64,000 bases of DNA from an uncultured Draconibacterium sp. GTDB lineage: Bacteria > Bacteroidota > Bacteroidia > Bacteroidales > Prolixibacteraceae. The translations under genes and the position numbers were made by a program. Position 1 is the first letter of the stretch, and every line of letters starts with the position of its first letter. Below the pieces are notes generated by a model. The model did not search any database. It saw only the letters and a list, made by a program, of their open reading frames with translations, and was not told the origin of the DNA. Location: contig NZ_OY781982.1 of the NCBI RefSeq assembly GCF_963677565.1, positions 62,001-126,000 on the forward strand, given 5' to 3'. This document shows, one piece after another, positions 27,473 to 35,785 of this stretch.

Positions 27473-28591
27473 ATGAAGAAACTGTTTTTACTATTTATTG
27501 CTTTTCTGCTGGTTAGCAGCTCGTTTGCGCAACATTTTTTCGACACCGATTTTAATACCCGCAAGAAATACATAATCCTCTGCGACCCTACTGTGCATCG
27601 CATTAAAACCATTCAGTATCTTACAAACGCTAACTTACTTTCAGTTAAAAAAAATAAGGTAAAGTTTGTTGGAGTATATTATAAAGGGCAGAAATACGAT
27701 TTTAGTGAAACACAAAAATACATCGAGGAGAATCATTTGGACAACTTCTTTCTGCACGAAATCGATGGGGAACTGACGAAAGAAAATATTTATACCGAGA
27801 ACGATATAACGGACGAATTGCGAAAAGTTTTTTCTAACTCAATCGGAGTGATCTTTTTTGGTGGCCCGGATATTCAGCCGGAGCTTTACTGCGAGGACAA
27901 TTCATTATCGGTTGTTACTGATCCGGGACGACACCTCTACGAATGTTCGTTTATTTTCCACCTGCTTGGTGGTTCTCAGAATGAATCGTTTCAGCCATTC
28001 TTAACAGAACGACCCGATTACACAGTAACAGGTTTTTGCCTGGGTATGCAAACCATGAATGTGGGAACAGGCGGCACACTCATTCAGGATATTCCTGCTG
28101 AAATATACAATACAAACACGCCCGAAGAAACAGTTGGTATTGGAAGAGCCAATTTGCACCGAAACTACTGGCAGTTAATCGAAGAGGATCCTCTTTTTAT
28201 GGGAATTAATCTGCATACAATTCAGTTCACAGATAATACTTTTTGGGGTAAAGATGTACGTGTGGCCAAAAATTCAACACCGCGTATTTACAGCAGCCAC
28301 CATCAGGCAGTTGAGAATCTGGGCAAAGGACTTTCGGTAACCTGTCTCTCGCCCGACGGTAAAATCATTGAGGGAATTAAACACAATACTTACCCACATG
28401 TTTTTGCTGTACAGTTTCATCCTGAAGTTTCGGCTTTGTACGAAGACCTGGGATTAAAAATTTTTCTTCCAAAGGACGAGCCCAAAAGCTACCATGATAT
28501 TTTGAGTAAATCTGATATCCGTTTTCACGAAAGCTACTGGAATTATATTTCTGAATCTTTCAAAAAAACAAAGAAACCGAAAAGGCATTAA
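27473..28591 (+). CDS. Secreted class I glutamine amidotransferase-like protein
   Basis: A 372-residue protein of the class I amidotransferase / gamma-glutamyl hydrolase (C26) fold. The start at 27473 is chosen because a clean signal peptide follows (KKLFLLFIAFLLVSSSFAQ) and because the upstream promoter box would exclude earlier ATGs. The catalytic triad is visible: nucleophile Cys in TVTGFCLGMQTMNVG (about 194), and His and Glu in FAVQFHPEVSALYE (about 323-325). FFGGPDIQPELY is the oxyanion-type loop of GGH/PuuD relatives. Export of this fold is unusual and suggests a periplasmic gamma-glutamyl hydrolase. Its stop codon overlaps that of the convergent ovoA in the shared TTAA at 28588-28591. 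Confidence 0.8.
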   Translation: MKKLFLLFIAFLLVSSSFAQHFFDTDFNTRKKYIILCDPTVHRIKTIQYLTNANLLSVKKNKVKFVGVYYKGQKYDFSETQKYIEENHLDNFFLHEIDGELTKENIYTENDITDELRKVFSNSIGVIFFGGPDIQPELYCEDNSLSVVTDPGRHLYECSFIFHLLGGSQNESFQPFLTERPDYTVTGFCLGMQTMNVGTGGTLIQDIPAEIYNTNTPEETVGIGRANLHRNYWQLIEEDPLFMGINLHTIQFTDNTFWGKDVRVAKNSTPRIYSSHHQAVENLGKGLSVTCLSPDGKIIEGIKHNTYPHVFAVQFHPEVSALYEDLGLKIFLPKDEPKSYHDILSKSDIRFHESYWNYISESFKKTKKPKRH

Positions 28592-30690
28592 TGTTGCTTT
28601 CTCCAGGCAGAAACTTCAACCACCGAAACCTGTGCCTTGCGCGAAGTAATACGTTTAGCAGCTGATAGATTTACAGGCTCTTGTAACAATTCAAAATTTT
28701 CCTGTAACAAAGCTTTTATACCTTCGAATGATGTAACCGGCTCACCATCCTGCTTAAACGCTCCCGGCCAGTTTTCCCGTTTTATTTTGTTCTTTTCCCA
28801 ATCGTAAGAAGAACCGAGAATAAAAATTCCTCCGGCATTTAAACGCTCGTGAATAGTTGCCAAAAATCGCTTTGGATTGTACAGCTCTTCCAGTAAGTTT
28901 ATGGCCAAAATAACATCAAAACCAGTGTAAATTGGTTTCAGGTTGTTGGCATCAGCCTGCATAAATTGTAGGTTCTCTCTTGAATTTAGTCCAAGCTCCG
29001 TTAATTGTACATCGTTATAATGCACCAGTTCCCCTTCATCTTTTGTGATGTAGCGAATAAAACCCTGCTCCTGCAGTTGAATGGCCATTCGGATAAAACG
29101 TGCCGAGAAATCAATCCCGGTAACCTGTTTAAAGGAATCCGATAATTCGAAAGCTGTTCGCCCGGTATCGCAATTTAAATCAAGTAGTTTCAAGGAATTT
29201 TGATCAGATGCATATTGCTTACAAATTTCTGCAATCTGCCTGGGGAAATTACCAAATCCCAAAACCGGCTCTCCATAATTAAATTCGCAGAATTGTGCCA
29301 CTTCCGTATCGGTTTCGTACGAATCGTTGCGGATAATCAGTGGATTTTCCGACTCTACCAAACGAAATCCTGCATGCTGATAAAAATGTCGCCGAAACGC
29401 ATAACGAGCATGCCAGGTAGCTTCGTTTCCGGTTGAAATCCACGAACCTCCCTTAATCATGTTATGCTTTCCATCGAAAGTTGGCGTTGAAAAATCGTCG
29501 TACAAGAGATGCACTTTAAATCCGGGATAACCGGTAACCGGCGTTTCTGTCCATTGCCAAACATTTCCGATAATATCGTAAAAATCGCCGTGTTTAAATT
29601 GATTTACAGGGCATGGCGACACAAACTTTTCCAGTCCAATATTTGCCTGCACCGTTTCAAAATTATCGTCGCTAATGCCATTTTGTTGCGCTAAAAGATA
29701 CCACTCTGCTTCTGTTGGCAAGCGGTAAGTTTTTCCCGTTTGTTTTGTTTTCCAGTTGGCAAATGCTTTCGCTTCCAGGTAATTCAATTCTACCGGCCAG
29801 TTCCATGGCATTTCAATTTCCTGATCAAAAAGCCGCAAGTAGTATTTATCATCGGTTTTTCGCCAAAACAATGGAAATTCTGCCTTTTGAAACTGGCACC
29901 AACTCCAGCCTTCTTCTGTCCAGTGCTCTTCTGTTTTATAGCCATCAGCCTCAACAAACTCAAGGAATTCGCCATTCGAAATCAAATATTCCGATGCCTT
30001 AAAACTTTCTACCTCTAGCTTGTGCTCGCCGTATTCAACATCCCAACCGTAAAAACGATGATCATAAGGTTTTCCAATAATTACTTCTCCCCCTTCAACT
30101 TCTATCATGCGGTTCTCAGGTGCATTACCTGATTCTTTACACGGCAAGTCGAAGACATTCTGATTTAAAAATTCCAGCGGTAACTGTCGAATCAATACCG
30201 ATGAAGTTTCAATGTGAATGCGCTCATGCTCAATTCCCATCATAATAATCCAAAACGGATTCTTCCAGTTAACAGGTAAAGTCAGCGGAGTTGAGTCGAT
30301 TACATCCAACACCACTTCTTTCACTTTCTGGCGGTATTCAAACACCTCCTGCACAGTAGGCCAATCATAATTCGATTCGTTCAGGTCATCCCAACTCATC
30401 TCGTCAACTCCAATTGCAAATATTGACTCGAAATGAGAATTTATACGATGATCCACAATTTTTGCCAGTACCAGTTTATTGATGTAAAACACGGCGGTGT
30501 GTCCGTAATAAAAGATTAGCGGATGACGCAAAGGATCGGCCCTGCGATAAAATGCCTTATCGTTTTTTAAGTGCTCATATAGCTTTTCGTCGAGTGCATA
30601 TGTTTTCAGAAAGTAATCGCGGATTTCGGCCTTTTTTTGTCCAGCTTCTCCGTTGATCAAATCGGTTGTATGGGCTACAAAATTGTTCAT
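28588..30690 (-). CDS. ovoA: OvoA-like 5-histidylcysteine sulfoxide synthase / methyltransferase
   Basis: Probable bifunctional enzyme of ovothiol synthesis: a non-heme iron sulfoxide synthase joins Cys to His at C5, and a SAM-dependent domain later methylates the imidazole. The 700 residues split into a DinB-like N-terminal domain (about 20-190) with iron ligands His64 (YYGHTAVFYINK), His155 and His159 (EHERIHIE), an FGE-sulfatase/EgtB-type domain (about 195-455, with YRLPTEAEWYLLAQQ and IGNVWQWTETPV, HNMIKGGSWISTG) and a C-terminal methyltransferase (about 490-690, LLDLNCDTGRTAFELS). The three-domain order is characteristic of OvoA and differs from EgtB. A pyridoxal OvoB-type lyase is not in the window. 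Confidence 0.9.
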   Translation of the reverse strand: MNNFVAHTTDLINGEAGQKKAEIRDYFLKTYALDEKLYEHLKNDKAFYRRADPLRHPLIFYYGHTAVFYINKLVLAKIVDHRINSHFESIFAIGVDEMSWDDLNESNYDWPTVQEVFEYRQKVKEVVLDVIDSTPLTLPVNWKNPFWIIMMGIEHERIHIETSSVLIRQLPLEFLNQNVFDLPCKESGNAPENRMIEVEGGEVIIGKPYDHRFYGWDVEYGEHKLEVESFKASEYLISNGEFLEFVEADGYKTEEHWTEEGWSWCQFQKAEFPLFWRKTDDKYYLRLFDQEIEMPWNWPVELNYLEAKAFANWKTKQTGKTYRLPTEAEWYLLAQQNGISDDNFETVQANIGLEKFVSPCPVNQFKHGDFYDIIGNVWQWTETPVTGYPGFKVHLLYDDFSTPTFDGKHNMIKGGSWISTGNEATWHARYAFRRHFYQHAGFRLVESENPLIIRNDSYETDTEVAQFCEFNYGEPVLGFGNFPRQIAEICKQYASDQNSLKLLDLNCDTGRTAFELSDSFKQVTGIDFSARFIRMAIQLQEQGFIRYITKDEGELVHYNDVQLTELGLNSRENLQFMQADANNLKPIYTGFDVILAINLLEELYNPKRFLATIHERLNAGGIFILGSSYDWEKNKIKRENWPGAFKQDGEPVTSFEGIKALLQENFELLQEPVNLSAAKRITSRKAQVSVVEVSAWRKQH

Positions 30691-30802
30691 AATCTACTCT
30701 ATCCTTGCAAATCGGGTTTCAAAATATTAACGAATATAATCAGCATACAGCAAATATACGATCAAAAATGTTTAAGATATTGATAAATATTGAACCGGAA
30801 AA

Positions 30803-31339
30803 TCAGTTGAGTCTTTGATGCAGATAGATCTTTTCAAAATCAAAAGTTCCACTTTTATCGGCCAGCAATTTGGATTGAACCATTGTGGCACAAACCTCGA
30901 ATCCCATTTTTTTGTACAAACCAACTGCCATTTGGTTCTCAACCCAAACCCGTATAAAAGCATGATCAAATCGGCTTCGGTCTGCGTCTTCAAGAAAAAT
31001 GTTGAGTAGCTTTTTACCAATTCCTTGTCCTTGTTTTGATTTTTCGACCATCATTTCTGCTACATAAACCGATCGTTCCACATCAAAATTTTTAGCGATA
31101 TCTTCCGGCAGTAATTTATCGAAACTTAAGGGCGTTAACAGAATTGCGCCAGCCAGCTCATTTTCTTCCATGGCAAAAATCCCATATCCCACATCAAAAA
31201 TTCCATGAAAGTAAGCTGCTGTTTCTTCTGCACTATGGTATTGAAAGCTTTTCCCCGAAGCAAATGTGTTGATGTATAAATCCACTAAATTATTCCTGAA
31301 CGCCTCAAATTGGCTTGCATCAACAGTTATTAATTTCAT
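30803..31339 (-). CDS. GNAT-family N-acetyltransferase
   Basis: A 178-residue acetyltransferase of the GNAT fold. The acetyl-CoA-binding motif is seen in YVAEMMVEKSKQGQGIGKKL (about 91-110, with Gln-Gly-Gln-Gly-Ile-Gly), followed by the RVWVENQMAVGLYKKMGFE stretch typical of the domain C-terminus. Substrate unknown. It is separated from ovoA by 112 bp in the same direction and may be independent. Confidence 0.88.
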   Translation of the reverse strand: MKLITVDASQFEAFRNNLVDLYINTFASGKSFQYHSAEETAAYFHGIFDVGYGIFAMEENELAGAILLTPLSFDKLLPEDIAKNFDVERSVYVAEMMVEKSKQGQGIGKKLLNIFLEDADRSRFDHAFIRVWVENQMAVGLYKKMGFEVCATMVQSKLLADKSGTFDFEKIYLHQRLN

Positions 31340-31541
31340 ACAAACAAGGTATTGGTATACCGAATAAGAACACCATATAACAAAATCTGTTCTGCCCAGA
31401 GAAAAATATTATTACGGTGCATGACGGTTTTAGCTTCGTAGTAAAGTACTATTTTGAAACTCTCTGCGGTAAAAGGTTTAACAATTCAATTCCAAAATTT
31501 TTTCAATTGTTTTGTTTGTTAATGCAAAATCACCAGATCGA

Positions 31542-32282
31542 TTACTCATTGCTGTCAACAGTCTCGGTAACTAAAACGTCAATGTCATTCACAATTAACC
31601 AATCACCATCAATTCTTTGCCATTCCTGAATATTTATAGTTTTTACTATCTCTCCGGATGATAATTCAGAAGAAACAAGGCTTTTTTCAATTGCCAGATC
31701 ATTAGTAACTTTTAACGACAAAAGTTGAATCTCAGTTAATTTAAAGGAATGGGTGTTAATTGCCCGTTGCATTATAGTTGAAATATCTTCCTTACAACAG
31801 TAGGCAGGGTGCCCATTACGGTAAAAACACGCATCGCTTGCATAAGCTGCCATAATCTTTTCAACTTTGCCTGAATTGAACCAGCTTATTGTGTTTCTAT
31901 TATGTTGCTCAATATACTTTCGAAGAACTGCTTCGCTTCTCTCGCCCGATATAAAATTAAACATGAATGCACCGAGCAGTACTATTAGTGTTGTTGCAGA
32001 CAAAATACTTACTTTTTTCATAAGGGTACTTTTTAAGTTAATTACTTTTATACCGGCACCTATCCAATCTTTCAGACAAGCATAAACACCTCGTTCATAA
32101 AAGTTTAAATCCAGTTCCTTTGCAATCACCTTTAGTGTAAAACTCCGTGGCATTACCTCTCCTGCTTCTATGCGTTGCAGGGTACGAACATTAAGTTTGC
32201 ATTTTTCCACCAGCTCGTCCTGTGTAAGCCCTTTTGCCTTTCTTTTTTCGGCAATTAATTTTCCCAGTTCCGGTTGTTGCAT
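31542..32282 (-). CDS. XRE-type HTH fused to a membrane anchor and an NTF2/SnoaL-like domain
   Basis: A 246-residue fusion. Residues 1-66 are an XRE helix-turn-helix (LIAEKRKAKGLTQDELVEKC, then VRTLQRIEAGEVMPRSFTLK). A membrane segment follows at about 91-111 (VSILSATTLIVLLGAFMFNF). The C-terminal part (about 115-245) looks like an NTF2/SnoaL or DUF4440 domain (IMAAYASDACFYRNG, WQRIDGDWLIVNDIDVL) and would be periplasmic. A DNA-binding domain tethered to the membrane with an outside ligand-binding-type domain suggests a one-component transmembrane sensor. The frame is continuous, but an ATG at codon 88 could also start a separate exported protein. Targets unknown. Confidence 0.75.
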   Translation of the reverse strand: MQQPELGKLIAEKRKAKGLTQDELVEKCKLNVRTLQRIEAGEVMPRSFTLKVIAKELDLNFYERGVYACLKDWIGAGIKVINLKSTLMKKVSILSATTLIVLLGAFMFNFISGERSEAVLRKYIEQHNRNTISWFNSGKVEKIMAAYASDACFYRNGHPAYCCKEDISTIMQRAINTHSFKLTEIQLLSLKVTNDLAIEKSLVSSELSSGEIVKTINIQEWQRIDGDWLIVNDIDVLVTETVDSNE

Positions 32283-32481
32283 GGTATTTCTTTTTGTTAC
32301 ACGAAGTTATTAACTTAACGATTAGCAATGCACGTAATAAGTTAGGATTAAACACGGCATTTACACGACACAACTAACTAATCAACTAATTATAAAGCTT
32401 TTAATCTTATCTCAAAATTAATGCTTTTGTATTACGAAAACTATTATTCATTTAGAAACAACAATGTTCAAACTTCTTTTC

Positions 32482-32489
32482 TATTTTTG
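32482..32489 (+). promoter_or_regulatory. Minus-7 box of prfC
   Basis: An exact TAnnTTTG box (TATTTTTG), 27 nt before the prfC ATG at 32516. No clear minus-33 TTTG. Confidence 0.45.
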
Positions 32490-32515
32490 CGGCCGCATTA
32501 CATATACGATAGCAA

Positions 32516-34090
32516 ATGAGTTTTTTAGAAGAGATACAACGTCGTCGCACTTTTGGAATTGTGAGTCACCCGGATGCCGGAAAAACCACCCTAACCGAGA
32601 AGCTGCTTCTTTTTGGTGGAGCAATTCGTGTGGCAGGTGCCGTTAAAAGCAATAAAATAAAAAAAGGTGCCACTTCCGATTTTATGGAAATCGAGCGCCA
32701 GCGTGGTATTTCTGTGGCTACTTCGGTAATGGGTTTCGAGTACAACGGTTACAAGGTAAATATTCTGGATACCCCGGGTCACCAGGATTTCCAGGAAGAT
32801 ACTTTCCGAACACTTACCGCAGTTGACAGTGTGATTATTGTTATTGATGCTGTAAAAGGGGTTGAGCCGCAAACCGAAAAGCTGATGAACGTTTGCCGAA
32901 TGCGCAAAACACCGGTTATCGTTTTTGTAAATAAAATGGACCGCCCGGCGCAAGATCCGTTTACTTTGATGGATGAAATTGAAGACCAGCTGAAAATTAA
33001 AGTGCGCCCGCTGAGTTGGCCAATTAACAACGGCCCCGACTTTAAAGGCGTTTACAATATTTTTAACCGCAGCCTGAAATTGTTTACGCCCGATATTCAG
33101 GAAATTGAAGAGCGTATAAAGTTTGAAGATGTTTCGGATCCGACTTTAGAAGACCACATTGGCGACGATGCCGATGTATTGCGCGAAGAACTGGAACTGG
33201 TGGAAGGAATTTATCCGGAGTTTAACAACGAAGACTACCTGTCGGGCGAACTGGCACCGGTATTTTTTGGTAGTGCGTTATATAATTTTGGGGTGCAGGA
33301 ATTACTTGATTCTTTCGTGAAGATTGCGCCAATACCACAACCTAGCGAAACGGAAGAACGCGTTGTAAAACCCGAAGAAAAAGGATTTACAGGTTTTGTA
33401 TTTAAAATTCATGCCAACATCGATCCGAATCACCGCAGCAGAATTGCCTTTGTAAAAATCTGCTCGGGTAAATTCGAGCGAAATAAAATGTACAAGAATG
33501 TTCGGTTGGGAAAATCCTTCCGAATTTCGAGCCCGACAGCTTTTATGGCCTCGCAAAAAGAGATTGTTGAAGAGGCTTACCCCGGAGATATTATTGGTGT
33601 GCCCGACACCGGAAACTACATTATTGGAGACACTGTTACCGATGGAGAAGATATCCATTTTAAAGGACTGCCAAGTTTCTCTCCCGAGATGTTCCGTTTT
33701 GTTGAAAATGCCGACCCGATGAAATCGAAACAACTGGCAAAAGGAGTTGATCAGTTGATGGACGAAGGTGTTGCTCAGCTTTTTACCAGTGCGTTTAACG
33801 GACGCAAAATTATTGGAACAGTTGGTCAGCTTCAGTTCGAAGTTATCCAGTATCGTTTGGAACATGAATACGGAGCAAAATGCCGTTTCGAGCCACTTTC
33901 GATGCACAAAGCCTGCTGGATTGAATGCGACGATGAACAAGTGTTGACCGAATTTAAAAAGCGTAAGCACCAGAAAATGGCAAAAGATAAACTGGGCCGC
34001 GACGTATTTATGGCCGATTCATCTTTTATTTTGCAAATGGCACAGGATGAATTTAAAGACATTAAGTTCCATTTTACTTCGGAGTTTTAG
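32516..34090 (+). CDS. prfC: Peptide chain release factor 3
   Basis: GTPase that removes RF1 and RF2 from the ribosome after termination. The 524 residues show the full G-domain: P-loop SHPDAGKTTLTEK (near residue 18-30), switch region RQRGISVATSV, DTPGHQDF, and NKMD for guanine recognition. RF3-specific domain III follows, with VGQLQFEVIQYRLEHEYG (about 442-459). It starts with ATG at 32516. No operon partner is seen. Confidence 0.97.
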   Translation: MSFLEEIQRRRTFGIVSHPDAGKTTLTEKLLLFGGAIRVAGAVKSNKIKKGATSDFMEIERQRGISVATSVMGFEYNGYKVNILDTPGHQDFQEDTFRTLTAVDSVIIVIDAVKGVEPQTEKLMNVCRMRKTPVIVFVNKMDRPAQDPFTLMDEIEDQLKIKVRPLSWPINNGPDFKGVYNIFNRSLKLFTPDIQEIEERIKFEDVSDPTLEDHIGDDADVLREELELVEGIYPEFNNEDYLSGELAPVFFGSALYNFGVQELLDSFVKIAPIPQPSETEERVVKPEEKGFTGFVFKIHANIDPNHRSRIAFVKICSGKFERNKMYKNVRLGKSFRISSPTAFMASQKEIVEEAYPGDIIGVPDTGNYIIGDTVTDGEDIHFKGLPSFSPEMFRFVENADPMKSKQLAKGVDQLMDEGVAQLFTSAFNGRKIIGTVGQLQFEVIQYRLEHEYGAKCRFEPLSMHKACWIECDDEQVLTEFKKRKHQKMAKDKLGRDVFMADSSFILQMAQDEFKDIKFHFTSEF

Positions 34091-34143
34091 GAGAACAAGG
34101 AAAAAGTAAGGGTACTGTTATTTCGAACAAAGAGAGAAACCGC

Positions 34144-34151
34144 TAACTTTG
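34144..34151 (+). promoter_or_regulatory. Possible minus-7 box before the DUF2179-type gene
   Basis: An exact TAACTTTG box, with TTCG 18 bp upstream (34122-34125). It lies 62 nt before the ATG at 34213, rather far, and overlaps a degenerate hairpin-type intergenic repeat (ATTTCGAACAAAGAGAGAAA), so confidence is low. Confidence 0.3.
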
Positions 34152-34212
34152 AGAAGGCGATTTAGTTGTTTTCCGGCTTCGGAATAATATAAGAATTCAT
34201 ACATTTACTTCT

Positions 34213-34788
34213 ATGGAAACAAGTTTTTACGACAGTGCATTATTCACCTACGCACTACTTCCTGCACTCATCTTCTTTTCGCGTGTAATGGATGTTACCA
34301 TCGGAACTATCCGTATTGTGATGGTTTCAAAAGGGCACAAATTATGGGCGCCGCTGCTGGGGTTTTTCGAAATTCTTATTTGGCTTATTGCGATTTCAAA
34401 AATCTTTCAAAACCTCGACAACTGGTTTTGTTATGTGGCTTATGCTGCCGGTTTCGCCTGTGGTAACTATGTTGGTTTACGTATTGAGGAAAAACTGGCT
34501 GTGGGAATCGTAAAGATCCAGATCATCACCCGAATGAATGCTGAAAAACTGATTAATACATTAAAAGAAGCGGGATTCGGCATTACACATCATGAAGCAA
34601 AAGGTAGTACTGAAAATGTTAGCATTATATATTCCATTATCAATCGTAAAGAAATAAAGAATGTTGAAGAGATTGTAAAAGCTTCTAATCCCAAAGCATT
34701 CTATTCTGTTGAAGATGTAAAGTTTGTTAAAGAAGGTGTATTCCCCATTCGAACTGCTACTAACTGGCGCAGCCGAAAAGGAAAATAA
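34213..34788 (+). CDS. UPF0316/DUF2179-type membrane protein
   Basis: A 191-residue protein with about three N-terminal membrane helices (YALLPALIFFSRVMDVTIGT, WAPLLGFFEILIWLIAISK and CYVAYAAGFACGNYVGL) and a C-terminal cytoplasmic DUF2179 domain (about 110-180: INTLKEAGFGITHHEAKGS, then SIIYSIINRKEIKNVEEIV). Family members are of uncertain function; the DUF2179 fold is related to ACT-like ligand-binding domains. Monocistronic as far as can be seen. Confidence 0.87.
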   Translation: METSFYDSALFTYALLPALIFFSRVMDVTIGTIRIVMVSKGHKLWAPLLGFFEILIWLIAISKIFQNLDNWFCYVAYAAGFACGNYVGLRIEEKLAVGIVKIQIITRMNAEKLINTLKEAGFGITHHEAKGSTENVSIIYSIINRKEIKNVEEIVKASNPKAFYSVEDVKFVKEGVFPIRTATNWRSRKGK

Positions 34789-35068
34789 ACCTGTTTTGTG
34801 CAAAAAACGGGGATTCTAGTAGCAGACTCAAAATAAATATTTTATGAATTAATATTCCAGAAGTACATTCGTTTATTGTTTAGTCTTATATTTTATTTTG
34901 TTCTTCGCATGCGGGAATCGAACCGACAGAAACAAATCAACCTACACTTAATTTTTTAAATATACTTTAACATTCTGTTTTTTCTTTTACTTTTATGCAT
35001 TCAATAAAATTAACCTTAAAGTATAATTGCCAATAATCCGAAAACGTGGCATAAACCTGATTCTACAA

Positions 35069-35620
35069 ATGAAACGACTTGGTGAAAGAATAAGGAGAAA
35101 AAGAGAAGCCTTACACCTAAAACTCAACGATTTATCCAAAAAGGTTGGCATAAGCTCAAGCGCACTTTCACAAATTGAAAAAGCCAAAGCGTTTCCCTCA
35201 ATCCTTACTCTAAAAAATATTGCTGATAGTTTAAACACCACTGTTGGAGAATTAATCGGCGAAAATGAAACTCTGCTTAATCAACCGCTGATAAAGAATG
35301 ATCAAAAGAAGTTCGTTCAGGAGAACGAATCGGGCACAAAATTATACCTGGTTTCTCATCACGACCCTCATAAACAAATGGAAACTTATATGCTCGAATT
35401 TACACCAGGATCGGATAGCAAAGATATTATGACCACGCATCCCGGACAAGAGTTTTGCCACGTTACAGAAGGAAAGCTGGCAATAATACTTGAAGGCAAA
35501 CCGTATATTCTTGAGTCGGGAGACAGTTTCTATTTCAATTCCAATATTACGCATAATGCACAAAACATCATTGAAGGAATTACACGCGTCGTATGGGTAG
35601 TAACGCCTCCCAATATCTAG
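35069..35620 (+). CDS. XRE-family regulator with C-terminal cupin
   Basis: A 183-residue transcription regulator from the ATG at 35069 (MKRLGERIRRKREAL); an in-frame TTG 42 bp upstream would add an unlikely extension. The HTH covers residues 1-60 (LNDLSKKVGISSSALSQIEK). A cupin domain covers about 110-180 (HPGQEFCHVTEGKLAIILEG, ESGDSFYFNSNITHNAQN) and is expected to bind a small ligand. The metal-type His residues are present. It stands just upstream of the DUF4914 and PurE-like genes in the same direction and is a candidate regulator of them. Confidence 0.88.
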   Translation: MKRLGERIRRKREALHLKLNDLSKKVGISSSALSQIEKAKAFPSILTLKNIADSLNTTVGELIGENETLLNQPLIKNDQKKFVQENESGTKLYLVSHHDPHKQMETYMLEFTPGSDSKDIMTTHPGQEFCHVTEGKLAIILEGKPYILESGDSFYFNSNITHNAQNIIEGITRVVWVVTPPNI

Positions 35621-35720
35621 TTTACACACATCAACTTATTAAACTCTTCTTAATTTATTAAATTATTTCTAATTTTAATTAAGCTATACTTTATTTATTA
35701 AACTATACTAAAGCTTTTTA

Positions 35721-35728
35721 TAGTTTTG
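35721..35728 (+). promoter_or_regulatory. Minus-7 box of the DUF4914-purE operon
   Basis: An exact TAnnTTTG box (TAGTTTTG) 57 nt before the ATG at 35786. The region upstream is very AT-rich and repetitive (TTTATTAAA-type), and no minus-33 box can be picked out with confidence. Confidence 0.4.
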
Positions 35729-35785
35729 AGGCCTGATACGATTTTATAACGAATTGGATAGTAAGCCACAAAAAAAATTATAAAT

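Noticed and set aside
33302..33970. A 222-codon minus-strand frame within prfC
   Set aside because: It lies wholly inside a well-conserved essential gene and shows no domain; a shadow frame.
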